From Warburgia ugandensis (Eukaryota; Streptophyta; Magnoliopsida; Canellales; Canellaceae), in the NCBI GenBank assembly GCA_035236585.1, contig CP141137.1, positions 42,430,057-42,494,056 on the forward strand: a stretch of 64,000 nt of DNA, read 5' to 3'. Made by a program: the position numbers and the translations under genes. Positions 49,210-61,624 of this stretch are shown here, piece after piece. Numbering within the stretch: the stretch's first letter is position 1; each line of letters opens with the position of its first letter. The notes under the pieces were generated by a model. It made no database searches. It saw only the letters and a list, made by a program, of their open reading frames with translations, and had not been told where the DNA came from.

Positions 49210-52200
49210 TGTAATGACTCAAAATTTTAAGATATTCTTGTCAAATAATAGTAACCATTTTTCAATCACAATCAATCATAGTGTTTGTAATTTATGAAAT
49301 TTTTATATATTGTTTATTTTGAAAAATAATTATATTGGACAAGTGGATAATGCTCTATTTTATTTAAAATATGTAAAGAGAGAATTTGCTAAAAATGTCT
49401 CCACAACTAGATTCTACCTGAGAAATGGAATTCAAAGCCTCAAAGAACACAAAAAAAAGACTCGTATGAAAAAGTTATAAGCATTGGAAGATGAAGGGTA
49501 TTTCGATAATTAAAAGTTAAAAAAAATGTATGGTTTGTTTTGTTAACGGCACCCCCATCGTCATAACCGCGTCATCCATGCGTCATCACCCACGTCAGCA
49601 CCACGTTAGAATGGCAACATCACCTGCGTCAACACCATGTCAACATGGCATCATCATTGTGTCAGCATCGAAAATCGTATATGTGACGGAACTGCGTCGG
49701 CTTTGGAAACCATGTTGGAGCCAAAGAAGATGGTGGGCATTGACCATTGTTGCGGCAATGCCGCAGCCAAAAAGGGAGGTTCACCACCCTATAAATCCCC
49801 CTCTCCTCTTCCCCATCGCACCTCAGATCAACCCTCAATCTTCTCCTCTTCCTTGGCCACCTATTCTCCATTTTTTTTGGCAATTGTAACTATGGTTATT
49901 GTTTGGCCTACGTTAGTCGTTTGAGCGGCAATGGATTGAAGATCAGACATCGCCGCTGGATTCCTTGTGAAAAGATGATCAAAACCCCTCCATCTATTTC
50001 ACCATCAAAGCAGATTTTACCGTCAATTGGACGAAGATTCTAATCTAGCAACATAGAGTTTTCCAACGAAAGTTCGACGGGAAAATCCACTTTTACTGGC
50101 ATCAAATGACCACGAAACAACATCAAACTTAATAGGAGTGAAGGTAAGAGCCTGATCTACAAACCTTTTTAATTAGGAGTCAATCCGACCTAGAAAATGT
50201 CATTGACAATTGTCACTCTAGTCACCTTCTCCGACGACCGTCAGTCATCATCGGTAACCCTGTTTTGGATCCAGAATTTCAATATGGACTGTTAAACAGG
50301 CCTGAATTACAAAATCTTCAATTTCAGGAGCTATACAACTCCGATTAATGATCCAAAAGGTTCGTTAGATTCATATCAATGACATGGACTTAATTATGTA
50401 ATAAGATCTAGGATCAAAGAATGATTTTATCTACTTATGGTCTAAAAACCCTAGGAATCTCATAGATCTACTAGATCAAAGATGATCTGAACCTAATAAG
50501 TGGTTTATTGGATAGCTTAAAAGCTTTAGATATCCAATTCAACCTTGAATTAAGGATAATCACTCTCAAATCATAGATCCGATCACTTATGAATGGGATC
50601 AAAGTCTAAATAGATGATCTAAGCCATTAAGCTATGAACCTAATTAATGATAAAAAAATAATAGTTAGATTCTTATTTATAGGATATGATAAAGACCTTG
50701 AAGAAGATCTAGGATTTAAACTAAAGGAGGACATGAATTAAGCGACATCTTTCAAGGTAGGTAGTCTAATATTGCTAAGTTTTCAAATGCTTCCAAAATC
50801 TAATTGATTTACTCGACTCTATTACCATGTTTAGTATTATTTTTTTTATTATAAATATGATATTCTTATAACAAGAAAGCAAAATTGTCTTCATGATTTA
50901 TGGTATTGAATTCGATTGCTTTCATTGAATATATTTTATGTATGCATTGTTCGAATGTTTTGAAACTATTTTCATAAATTGTATGATTCATGATGATTGA
51001 GATTTGGATTATATGTATAAATCTTTTTTCGAGCTAATGAGCCTGGTGGGCACTATGCTGAGAGCTTGTTTATATACGAGGTTGGCCTCCCGACCTCTAA
51101 CCACCAAAAGTAGTAGGTATCGCTGCCTAAAGCGGCATTGTCTCTTCCTCTACTGTTGTGGTAAATAGGGACGACCACTGAAAATGTTCACAACACTCTT
51201 TTCAAGGACATATCCATAGTTGTCGTGGAGGCTATGGTGGGCTGGTCTCTAGATACCAGAGACACATGATTTCAGAATAGGTTTTGGTCGTGAGCATAGT
51301 TTACCTTATGATTTCAGTTTTGATATTGATATGCATATTTATTGAAATGGTCGTAGATGAGTACTTATGTCCTGTTGGCTTGATATGTTCTCTGACCCAT
51401 CGGCTTGATATGTTCACCAAGATATCCACATTCATGATATCTATCATGGGATTGAAATGCTATCATTTGATTTGATTGATTACTACTTTAAGATTTTTAG
51501 TAATTATTATTATTACATGAATTATTGATTTTGAGCAGTTGGTTTAATGTCTTCTCTAAAAATTCTAGTGCATGAATTGATTGATTGCTACTATTTTCGT
51601 AATATTTATATTGCTAATTAATGGATTCGATAAAAGTTCCATGGTTTGGAAATGTGTAAATGAGTTTTATAATGTATGCATAAATACCCATGATTACACA
51701 AAATGGAATTGCATGATCTTATTACTTTTCTTAAAATTATGCCTCTTGCATGCTGTATTTTCAAATTAGTAATATCAGGTCACCTACTAAGTATAATGAA
51801 CACTCAAACAAATTCATTATTTTTCAGATCATACAAAGTACAATTAGAAGGAGCTTCAGGGAGTGTGAGTACTACAGTCAAGTGAGAGCAGGTAAGGCTA
51901 AGTGAGGATATAATTGTACTAGATTTCATACTAAGTGATCCTTTTAGTATTTGATGTAAAATTGGTTGTAAGTAATTATTTGTAACTTGGGCTGTGATTA
52001 ATAATCTTGGCAATGGTAATTATTCATTTTTATATTTTGTCCAAAAGTTTCCATGGCATGATTCATTATCTGTTCATTAAGATTAATTAATGACACTGAG
52101 GGTTTTTGTGAAAAAGTTACAAATAAAAGAAAATTTTTGTGCATTCATATTGAAAAATTGTTACAGAAATATAGATTGATCTCACAAGTGAAAGCTTGTT

Positions 52201-52237
52201 ATTTTAAAATTGCATTATAAAAACCCGGGTTGTCACA
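49210..52237 (+). mobile_element. 3' LTR of chromovirus D, 3028 bp
   Basis: Begins TGTAATGACTC and ends CCCGGGTTGTCACA. Contains a cluster of short CATC/ACGTCA words (49550-49690) and a TATA box at 49790-49796 (CTATAAATCC). It is followed by CCTAG inside an Au SINE. Terminal sequences resemble family L, but the family L stem-loop is not seen. Confidence 0.85.
49790..49796 (+). promoter_or_regulatory. Probable LTR promoter TATA box, D
   Basis: TATAAAT about 580 bp into the LTR, followed by a C/T-rich stretch typical of plant LTR transcription starts. Confidence 0.55.
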
Positions 52238-52412
52238 CCTAGTGCACAAAGCTCCCACGTATGCGGGGTCCAAAGAAGGCCCAAACCACAAAGGGCCTAT
52301 AGTACAAAACCTTATCTTACATTTTTGCAAGAGACTACCTCCACACCTTGAATGATTGACCTCCAAACCATGCAATAACAACTCTATCATTAAGCCAAAG
52401 GCTCCCTTCTAA
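52238..52412 (-). mobile_element. Au-type SINE, right copy
   Basis: Nearly complete Au SINE on the minus strand. It keeps the 5' tRNA-like part (the TTGGCTTAATGATAGAGTTG-like segment, 52380-52400) and the 3' conserved part. It lacks its last bases (the AAAGGG–TAG that the left copy has) because element D inserted there. It is non-autonomous and would use LINE enzymes. Confidence 0.8.
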
Positions 52413-53205
52413 TGAAGGAAACAACTAGTGCAACATAATTATATTGTGGCTCTTACACATTTGGGGCCTTTACTAATGTTGTCTGTGAAATCTTAATGCT
52501 TAATGGCTTGAGGAAATTTTTAACTAAGAAGAAATGCATATGATCTACTTGACTAAGCCATTTGACACAGCATGGTAACTAGGTGATTAAACCTTTGTAG
52601 TTAGCAAGAAACAGTTGATTAAGCCATCTTAACAACTCCTCTCGAATCATGTGATGGAAACAATGCCTCTTTTCATGCATGTCAATATTTTAAATGCTCT
52701 TAACAACCTTATTCTACATATATAATGCTTGTGAGATTTGCAATGATAACTAGTTAAAGCATAACAAAGGTTCTATTTGCTTCTTTTATTTTATACTTTC
52801 TATTATCAAGTTCAAACCTTTTATGATTTTGTCTATGCTAAATTTGAGATCTTTAACAATAATGTCCAAGCTTCTCCATGTTTTGACAAAAAGAATTAGT
52901 AAAGTAGAGAGCCATATCCACGAAGAGTTCCTTATTAGATTTTATGTTCTTGCATTAGCCTCTATTTTGAAACACTTGGCATCCTAATTTTACACGTTCT
53001 TGCATTAATCCATGCTTGTTGTTATTTATTACATAAGGTATGAAATAATGAGGATGCCTAACTATTGCATTGCATGAACAACTAAGGTGAAGTCGTGACT
53101 TTTCTTTATTGCATTGAAAACATGTTTTATAATGCTTGTTTATGCTTGATGCTGAGGCATTCAATTTTGTGAAAGTGTTACTCAAACCAAGTTTTTAACA
53201 ATATG
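52413..53205. other. No recognised gene
   Basis: AT-rich sequence without sustained frames or recognisable repeats. Confidence 0.5.
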
Positions 53206-53607
53206 CTGAAAATTTTCAAGAGAAGTAAAGGGAACGACAAGGAGTGAATCCTATACTGTCACAAGAGAGCAAAGTGAGGACTGAAGATGCCACTAGTTAG
53301 TTTTAAATTTAGTTATTAAACTATTCATGTAATTAGGTTATTAGTGCCATTGACCTTTATTGTGGATTGGTGATTCTAGTTTAGTAGATGATTATGACTA
53401 ACAAGTTATGGGCAGCTCTAAAATTTTAATTAAACTAAAATAGCTCAGACGTGGGCTAGAAATTTGGATGGTTAGATCTTTAAGAGTTAGAGGTTTTTGA
53501 ATGATGAAAAATGCATTTTTCAAGTTGTTTTAAAACAGGGTGTCTTGCCTCACAAAAAAAGGAAAATTTCCTCTAAAAATGCAATTTTAAAAACCCAGGT
53601 TGTCATA
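53206..53607 (+). mobile_element. Truncated 3' end of a Del-type LTR
   Basis: Ends AAACCCAGGTTGTCATA at 53607, close to the D LTR end, and is preceded by an AATGCAATTTTAA piece like 52208-52220. The segment near 53250 resembles 51850-51900 in D (agtgagg-type words). The 5' boundary is uncertain. Confidence 0.55.
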
Positions 53608-53639
53608 TGATCATGTGTGAAGTAGAACCAGGTTTATCT

Positions 53640-54740
53640 ATAATATCTCAAAGAGGTCATGGCATAGGTAAGTCTAATGATATTAAATTGGATGATATTA
53701 CATGGCAACAATCACAAAGATATGTGTTGTTTAATTGTGAATCTGTCTCTCCATTCATCCAATAAGTTGACAATTATACTTTATTAATTATATGATTCAG
53801 TTAAAGTAGATGTAATGACTTTTGAAATAATAGTTAGACTAATTTTATGTGCATGGAACACTTGGCATCAAGTAAGAACCAATTTAATTATGCATAACCA
53901 ATAGATGTATAGCACATATACAGTGAGAGATTCCATGTATGATTTAAAGAGAAGGTTCAAAAGTTGCATAATAAGAGGAATAGGTAGGTGTCAGAAAAGC
54001 TATGATAATTAGCTATTGGTCCTGCCAAAACTACTAGTAGATATGAGGCATTTATCATTAATTTTAAGGTTTCACATCAAGAACCATGAGATAGGAAAGA
54101 ACAAACAAAATAATAGAGTTATTGTGATAGTAAATAATCAAGCTTTACAGCTTTGAGGGATAGAAGCCCTGCCTACCCAAGGAGATTTTGGCTACTACGA
54201 TGTGTTGGCAGATATGATTGAATTAGATTATCATGGAAAATTTTTTAATTGCATTGTTCAAATGTGATTGGGTTGACAATTGAGACCAAGGCATGAGAAT
54301 CAAGGAGGATAAGCTTGGGTTTGTGCTTGTGAAATTGTTTGGCCTTTTAAAGACTGATCATTTGTCTAGTGAGCCTTTCGTACTTCTCTTTGTCATAGCA
54401 AGCATTCTATGTAGTAGAAAAGAAAACTCAAAGTGTCTATCTATTATAAAGGTAAGACCTATGGACTTGTTTGCTATGAATGGAGAAGTACCTGAAGATG
54501 ATGGCAAGATAAATTGGGATATCGAACTATACATGGAACAACATTTGGAAGATGACATTTTGATCATGATGGTGATGATGAGGCTACTTGTGTTGGGACA
54601 TACAAGGAAGGAACAATACTTGATACTTCTAGAGTACCCATATGTATGATTGAAGATGATACTGACTCTCTTTATTAGTGAAGAAGATGACTCACCTTAT
54701 GATGTTGATGCAGACTTTGATTATAGTGAAGAATATGACT
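53640..54740 (+). pseudogene. CACTA (En/Spm) transposon remnant with DUF4216 domain
   Basis: Reads like the C-terminal half of a plant CACTA Tnp2-type protein. FGYYDVLADMIELDYHGKFF lies near 54188-54250; LGFVLVKLFGLL, SEPFVL and KVRPMDLFAMN lie at 54310-54480; an acidic tail ends near 54740. These are the landmarks of DUF4216. Stops and frame changes separate the pieces, for example at 54267 and 54290. The catalytic transposase part and the CACTA termini were not found, so this is a fragment. Confidence 0.75.
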
Positions 54741-54799
54741 AGCTATCTATTAATTGCATATCAATTTATTTATTATTAGATTGTGACTTAGGCTAGGGA

Positions 54800-55005
54800 T
54801 GTTATTTCCTATTTTTTATTTTCCTTTTTAGATATTTGTTACCTAATTTCTTATAATTTTATTAGATTCTAAGATCTAGATTTTGTTTCCTAGTTTCTTA
54901 TGATTTTACCAGATTCTAAGATCTAGATTTAGGTTATGTTCTAGTATATAATAGGTGTTGTATTATTCAATAAATGATCATCAAAGAATTTTTTCTTTCT
55001 TCTCA
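54800..55005 (+). mobile_element. Ty1/copia 5' LTR (approximate)
   Basis: A short LTR just before a primer site and gag. Starts around TGTTATTTCC and ends TTCTCA. It holds two 47-bp tandem units (54842-54888, 54889-54935), a TATATA at 54945-54950 and an AATAAA at 54969-54974. Boundaries are estimated; no matching 3' LTR was found. Confidence 0.6.
54842..54935. repeat. Two 47-bp tandem units in the copia LTR
   Basis: Both units share the order CCTA-TTTCTTAT-ATTTTA and AGATTCTAAGATCTAGATTT with about seven differences. Confidence 0.85.
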
Positions 55006-55012
55006 ATTTTAA

Positions 55013-55024
55013 TGGAAGCAGAGC
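55013..55024 (+). other. Degenerate copia primer site (tRNA-iMet)
   Basis: TGGAAGCAGAGC, two changes from TGGTATCAGAGC. Confidence 0.6.
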
Positions 55025-55058
55025 TAGCTTTAACTTATCACTATTTTAACTAGCCAAA

Positions 55059-55790
55059 ATGGTCAAGACTGATGCGATCTAAGAGGGTTCTTCGGAGGAG
55101 TCATCTGAATCATCTCTAAATGCCATCATCTATGGCTCCTACTATTAGCGATACTCATTCCCTTCAAATAATCCAACACAAACTCAATGGAGTGAATTTT
55201 TTATAATGGTCTCAATTGGTTATGCTAGTGATTCACAGCAAAGGAAAATTGGGATACTTGATAGGTACAACCAAAGCTCCGATGGAAGGAGAAGCAAGCT
55301 ATTCAACTAGGAATCAGAGAATTCTATGGTTATGTCATTGTTAGTTTATTCTATGGTACCTAAGATTAGGAGGACCTATTCTACGAAATAGGAAAGGAGA
55401 GAAGGGATATGGTCTAGCAAATGTACTCAAATTTGAAAAACTCTACCTAGTGTTTTGAGATCAAATATGCCCTAAAAAACACAAAATAAGGTAACCTTTT
55501 GATGATAGAATATTCCATATTATGACTGAGTTATGGTAGAATATGGATATGTTTTATGATACAAATTGGAATTATGTTAAGGATAACTTGAAGTATAAGA
55601 AAATGCTTGAAAAGGAAAGAGTATTTGATTTTCTTCATAGGTGATGTAGCCTTTTCCAAACATTACGAAGGCGTTCACAGAGGTGAAAAGGGAAGATAGT
55701 GGAAAACTTGTCATGCAAGAATGAACTAGAGAATCTATCCTAGATAATCTGTCCAAATGCCCTTCTCTTGTTTCCAAAATACATGACCCT
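55059..55790 (+). pseudogene. Ty1/copia gag (decayed)
   Basis: Starts at an ATG 35 bases after the primer site. Recognisable pieces include KGKLGYLIGTTKAP (near 55240), a MVIAWLIN-like region with stops, and YKKMLEKERVFDFL (near 55590-55632), all typical of plant copia Gag. Many stops and frameshifts. The gag is cut at about 55790, where an oppositely oriented copia pol begins. Confidence 0.75.
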
Positions 55791-57420
55791 ACTGGTTGTG
55801 GAGATCAACATGGAAATTAGAAGAATGATTGAGTCTAATATGATCACTATCCATGTCTACAACTTGAGATAAAAAGGCTGCATATTGACATACATTTGTT
55901 AGGTTAGCTCTTGTTCTTACCCCAACTGATGGATCACATACAATATGATATTTTGGAAGACCATATATATATCTCCATTCCTTTGGCAATGCTTAAGATA
56001 GATCTTCTTGTGGTTATTGAGAAGTTTCACCCTCCTTTGAAGCTTCTTCTCTCCTTTGGTGTTGAGCTTCTTCATTTCTTTAAAAGATCATCCTCATCAT
56101 CCAAACTAGGTTACTTTTCTCAAAGATGAAGTATATTCATTAAAAACAACTTGAATGGACTATTCTACTACAAGAGTCCTTAAGTTAAAAAAGTCTATAT
56201 GCTTTACTATGAAAAGAATAATGAAGAAAGATTTCTTTATCATATTTTGCATCAAACTTTTCAAGGTTATCCTTACCATTATTCAAAATAAAATATTTGC
56301 AATCAAATTTATAGAAGTATGAAATATTGGGATTTCTTCCTTTCCAAAGTTCATATTGATTTCTATTCAAAATAGGTCTCATGATGCATTTATTTAAAAC
56401 ACAATTAGTCGTATTAATAGCTTCTATGCAAAAATATTGTAGCAAACCATTTTCATAGAGCATGGTCCTAGCAAGTTCCTCAAAGTGATATGTTTTTTCC
56501 TTTCATCAAGACCATTTTGTCGATAAGTCCTAAAAATGGAAAAGTTATGGTCAATATGTTTGAAAATCAACTTTTCAAAATCATGGTTTTTTTTAACTCT
56601 CTTCCATTATCACTTTTAACTGATGAGATGGTCTCGTTTTGAAGTTTCTTATAAAACTTGGAAAGCAATTTAAAAGTTTCATCCTTTCTAGTTAAAATTT
56701 TGACCCATGTAAATCTTAAGAAATCATCAACAACTATTAAGGGATATCTTTTTCCACCAAGGCTAGATGTTCTAGAAGTGTCAAATATATTAAGTGCAAT
56801 GATTGTAAATATTTTTAAATAAAACTACATTCTATGTTTCAAATAACTCTTTGTTTTATTCCCTTTTTAGCAAGCATCATAAGTTTGTCTTTTCCAAAAG
56901 AAATATGGGTAGCCAACTAAAAAATCTTTTCTTAAAAGTTTTTGCAAGTAATCCATGCTAGTATTCCATAATCAAGATTCATCATGCTTAGAAGCAATGC
57001 ATTTATCAGTTCAATTGGACATACTTTCAATATAAAACGATGTCATCTTTATATTCTAAAAATGTAATGGTATCATCACGCTTATGTATAATGAGAAATA
57101 AAAATGATTTAAACTTGGCTTTATATCTCTTCTCACACAATTGGCAGATAGAAATCAAATTATGATTCAAACTATAAATATATAGAACTTTTACAATACA
57201 AGATGGAAAGTTGCCAATAGTTATAGTGTCACTTATCTTGCATTTTCATTTTCACTAAAAGTGACTAAGCCTCCATCTTCAAGTCTAGACTTGTAATAAG
57301 GCTCTTATCACCTATCATGTGTCATGAACATCCACTATCCAGGTACTATAATATTTTAGGAGCTTGGATACAAGACACACCTTAATGTCATCTCCATAAG
57401 GGGCATCCCTTTATATAGCG
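55790..57420 (-). pseudogene. Ty1/copia pol fragment (pre-integrase and integrase, decayed)
   Basis: Minus-strand copia polyprotein piece. In sense order: a protease-downstream block near 57290-57350 (DSGCS-HMTGD-like remains), the integrase core near 56590-56760 (GGKRYPLIVVDDFLRFTWV), and the integrase end at 56185-56463 (CVLNKCIMRPIL, ELWKGRNPNISYF, KDNLEKFDAKYDKEIFL). Then come an acidic linker near 56060-56140 and the RT entry block at 55850-55989 (LPKYHI–DPSVGVRTRANL–AFLSQ). RT itself is absent. Many frameshifts. Confidence 0.8.
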
Positions 57421-59940
57421 GTGCCTCTCCTCCACTCTCTCCACAAACAGTGATGCAGGACTATTAGTTCATATATGTTTATAAAGATGTCCCTCTATAT
57501 CTCTTGTAAAAAAGATGACCAAGGATTATACAAATATTCTATTTCACTTCAAAACAAAACTAACATGATTGAGGCACTTAACTCTTAGAGTTCTCATATG
57601 GTGCATGTCATACTTTCACATCAAAAGAAGTAGCAGCCAAGACAAGTGGAAAACCATGGTTTTCACAACAAACCATTTATCTAATGGGGCTTGCTATAAA
57701 TGAGCTGTATTTAATGATTTTTTGTCCTTAAATGATTTTAAGCATTTGATTAGTGGGGGGATCATATACACACCCCTTTTTACTTGCGCCCCCCCCTCTC
57801 TCTCTCTCTCTATGTGTGTGTGTGTCATTATGAAGAAAAAATGGGTGTATATATCATCACCCTTGATTAGTAGAGACTATATAATTGAATATACACTTCT
57901 GCCTTTTGATTTTCTAACTATCCCTTGAAGCCCATAAAGGGAGAGGCTTAAAATAATGAGAAGCCCTAAATTTTGGTATATGGCTTATCCAAAGCATGAT
58001 CTATGTCACAAGCAGTTTGGGTCATTGAAAGAAGTAGTCCACATGTAATCCTACCTGTTACTTCTTCCAAGTGAAATTAATGCATCCACCGTAAAAGAAC
58101 TTTAGAAGGCCATTTCCTTTATCAAAAGCTTTCTTGTATGGCTCAATTTGAGATGAAGAAAATTGTGCTGATTGGATGACTCTAGCATCATAAATGTGTA
58201 TTTCTAATAATAGGAAGCCAATGGTTAAAAGCATTGTATAAAGAATGATTTGTGTTCCATTAGGGAAAAATAAAATAGTGACCCACATTAACAACCAAAA
58301 CCATATTCTATGGATGCTAAAATCAACCAATCATCAATCACCTGTGGTGTTTTTTTTTTTCTCTCAATAAGACATCAAAAGTAAGATAAACAAAATGATC
58401 AAATCAATAATTGTGGTAGCACTCATGTAAAGACTTACATGTGGTTGCAAGCAAGGATGGGGCTTTGGACTCAATTTAGGTCATTTGTGGAGGCATAAGT
58501 AATGTATATACAAGTGAGGAGGATGTAGTCTTGGTATTTTCAAATGATAAGACAACATTGTATTTTCAGACACTACCTTTTTATGATTTTATGAGACTTT
58601 TGGAAGATCTAACCTATTTAATTATTTAGAATCTCTTAGAGAATTCTTACACCAAAGTCACTTGTATTGGATGCTTGCAACCTTATGTTTCTCTATGCTA
58701 TGAAACACAGTCATCAAAATAAAAAAGAAAGAAAAATATAAGTTAGGATCATTCAATTGACATGATTTCTAATGGGTAGGGCTAAAAATTGGGGCCCAAA
58801 TGAGATGAATGTCTCAAGCCTAAAACATGAAAAATAAAAAGGTTGCTTCTCCCTATTCTTTTGTGGCCTACTTTTTACTCCAATGTAAGGTAGCAAGTGC
58901 CCCATTGTAAGATCCCTTATTCCACTTTTTCTCTTTTTTCTTTTGTGCAACACAGAGGAATGGTGCATGCACATAATATGTCACACATATCATAGCCCTT
59001 ACCCCCAATTTTCAAAGTGATCCATTATGTTCATTGGATTTGGTCTCTTCTAAGATGGTGGTGTCCCAAAAATACATAAAACTAGTATGCCTAAAGTGTG
59101 CCCTATTCTATTGAACGGATTGGAACACTCAAAAAAGGAAGGCAAGCTTGTGCGTCGTGCTTATGATATGGATGGCGTAATATGCATATGTACCATCATA
59201 TAGGAACTACAAAGACTCGTGCTTATAGTCTAAAATTTGCAAGTCAAGTGGCAAATCTCATCCATGTTACTTGATTCTATAAGAGATCATTTGACTCTAA
59301 ATCTGCTTGCTATATAATATAAAAAAATCATGTTTTGTTAAAAATTTGAATATAAGGCCTCCAAATAGTATGACATCTTAACTAGCTAGCCTAATAACTT
59401 TTTATACACATAAAGTTGATACATTACATATAATTATACACTAAATTTTTTATTATTGAGAATTACATTTGAGCATCTTTGAGTCACTCATCAGTGGCTT
59501 GAAGTGGATTGGCTTGCCTTTCTAGTCGAGCTGAGTTTTGGAGTTTTAAATCTATGCTAATGCTCCACTGTAAGTATAAGCGTTAGAAATTAATATCCAG
59601 AATTTCAAACTTCTTGACATTATAATATTCATTCTAACTATCTAATATGGTTTATAATTGTTTACAAGAATTAATCAGCAAAAATGATTAAGAGAGTAGT
59701 CCAAAAGAAACTCTAATGTCTAAGGATTGTTTTAACAATTGTTCCTGTTAAACACATGGAAAATTATTTACTAATACATATATTCTAAGACCAAAACACC
59801 ACCCTTATTGTACTAAACACCAAAATATCCCTATTTTAGTACAAGCATTGGTAATAATGGTCCTCAATAATTAATTAAATAGGACCATCATTATCAAAAT
59901 AAGGAGTGTTTTCATATATAGAAATAGTACCTCTCTCTCT
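57421..59940. other. No recognised gene
   Basis: AT-rich. Short (CT)n and (GT)n runs at 57796-57825. A minus-strand open stretch at 58058-58330 is hydrophobic at its start (WFWLLMWVTILFF) but has no family signature and is likely chance. Confidence 0.45.
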
Positions 59941-59946
59941 TTGACG

Positions 59947-60256
59947 TTGGCCCACCTTTCTATACATTCTTTTTATGGGTCCAAGCTATTTATTGGGTTG
60001 GCCATCCACAAGATGGATGGTTACCCAAAATCTCATCAATGGATGCCTCCAAGGTGGCCTCTTACAGTTGAAATGTGGATGGTATCTTAGGAGAGAGAGT
60101 TTTCAGTTAAGATTGCCCACATTTCAACTGCAAGAGGCCCACCCTAGAGGCATTTATTGGCGAGAATTTGGATATCCCCATCATAAGGGAGGACCAAATT
60201 TGATGATTGGCATGGATCCTGGAAAAAGAGAAAAAAAAAAGTGGGCCTATAGGTCA
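59947..60256. repeat. Foldback element with long inverted-repeat arms
   Basis: The left arm (about 59947-60078) pairs with the right arm (about 60117-60256) around a 38-nt loop. The inner 65 bp are the best match (GGCCTCTTACAGTTGAAATG against CATTTCAACTGCAAGAGGCC); the outer part is weaker but in order (TTGGCCCACC against GTGGGCC). It fits a MITE-like foldback or a small-RNA precursor. Confidence 0.75.
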
Positions 60257-60299
60257 TTTTCTTGCTGCCCATCACTTTCTCCGAGCGTATTTGCAACAT

Positions 60300-60302
<3 letters not shown>

Positions 60303-60386
<84 letters not shown>
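60303..60386. repeat. (CT)n-(TA)n compound microsatellite
   Basis: About 52 bp of CT followed directly by about 32 bp of TA. Confidence 0.97.
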
Positions 60387-60388
<2 letters not shown>

Positions 60389-61567
60389 TGTAATGTTTGA
60401 TTGCAAGAATTTGTTAAGATTTAAGTACATTGTTCACCGCAAAATTTATCAATGTATGGGATTCCAATCTTATTATTAGTTGTAGAGTGAAAATAGGAGT
60501 TTTAGCCACTTTCTTATCTTACCACCCTTGTTGAACAAAGAGTTTGATTTTGATTTAATGACACCTTATCACCATATTTTCTCTCCTCAAAGCCTCAAAA
60601 AATTTCTGCCATGAGACATTCAAACTTTTCTGCCATGAGACCCCATTGTTATCCCCAATAACATAAAACAATGAGAAATCCTTGCTATCATATTTTGTCA
60701 ATCTTAAGCATGATGAAAACTACTCTTTACTAGTAATTAAAGAATAATTTGGCACAATTGATTATCAAGGAATAATCTAGTACCTCAAAAAATAATAATC
60801 CGTGCCCTTAATTTGGCTTCCAATTTATGATGAAGCTATTAATGTTCTAGACCATTTAAAAAAAGAAAGTTTTCGAATATCTAGTAGCTTTTGAAGGAAT
60901 ATTAAATACCACTTATCTTTTTTGATATATTAGATATCCATCCTGCTTTTTCCTTATTCTTTTAAAGACCACACTTGCCATTAAGTTTGGACCGCATTTC
61001 ACCAGTGGTTTGAATTTTTTGATAAAAAGACATTTCTACCTTTTTAATTTATGTAGCATGTATTGCTTCCTCTAAGTGCCGCTTCCAAGGAGTTATTCCT
61101 TTCTTTGCCTTTTAATGTTGCTACTCCAAAATGCCTCATCTCAATCTAAGAAGTAAAAGGGCTAGAAGAATTTGATCTACATATTCCAAAAGACAAAAAT
61201 GAGCACGAATTCAATTGTCATGTTAACTATTAGCTAGAACATCTAGTTTGCTGTATCTCTTATGTATTTTATTTTCTCACTTCTTTTGCTTTGATTGGCC
61301 AATAAAAAAATGGCAGCCCAAGTAATTTGGATGTCTAATAGTTTAAAATATAGATAACTATTTTATTTGTAGCCTAAATTTCTTTTTCCATAGCCTATTT
61401 GAGATGTGGACTAGATTAGAAGGGTTTATGTTAGCAAACATCTTGACGTGTGAAGATTTATTTTTAACTCACATGTAAATCTTCTATTTCTACATACAAA
61501 CATCACTTTTTGCTAACTCTAACTCGAGAAGATACCTTTATATCTATTGTTTAATTTTATTGGCAAA

Positions 61568-61624
<57 letters not shown>

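Larger units (their letters stand above)
43070..52237 (+). mobile_element. Del/Tekay-type Ty3 chromovirus D, 5'-truncated
   Basis: Plus-strand element reduced to integrase, chromodomain, polypurine tract and 3' LTR. The 5' LTR, gag, protease, RT and RNase H are absent. Solo LTR L5 (43338-48153) interrupts the integrase. The integrase type, the C-terminal chromodomain and the long LTR starting TGTAATGACTC all point to the Del/Tekay lineage. The right flank CCTAG (52238-52242) lies inside an Au SINE and the same CCTAG occurs in the left SINE at 42983-42987. Confidence 0.85.

Noticed and set aside
58058-58330. A 90-codon frame with a membrane-like start
   Set aside because: AT-rich chance hydrophobicity; no homology recognised and no gene context.
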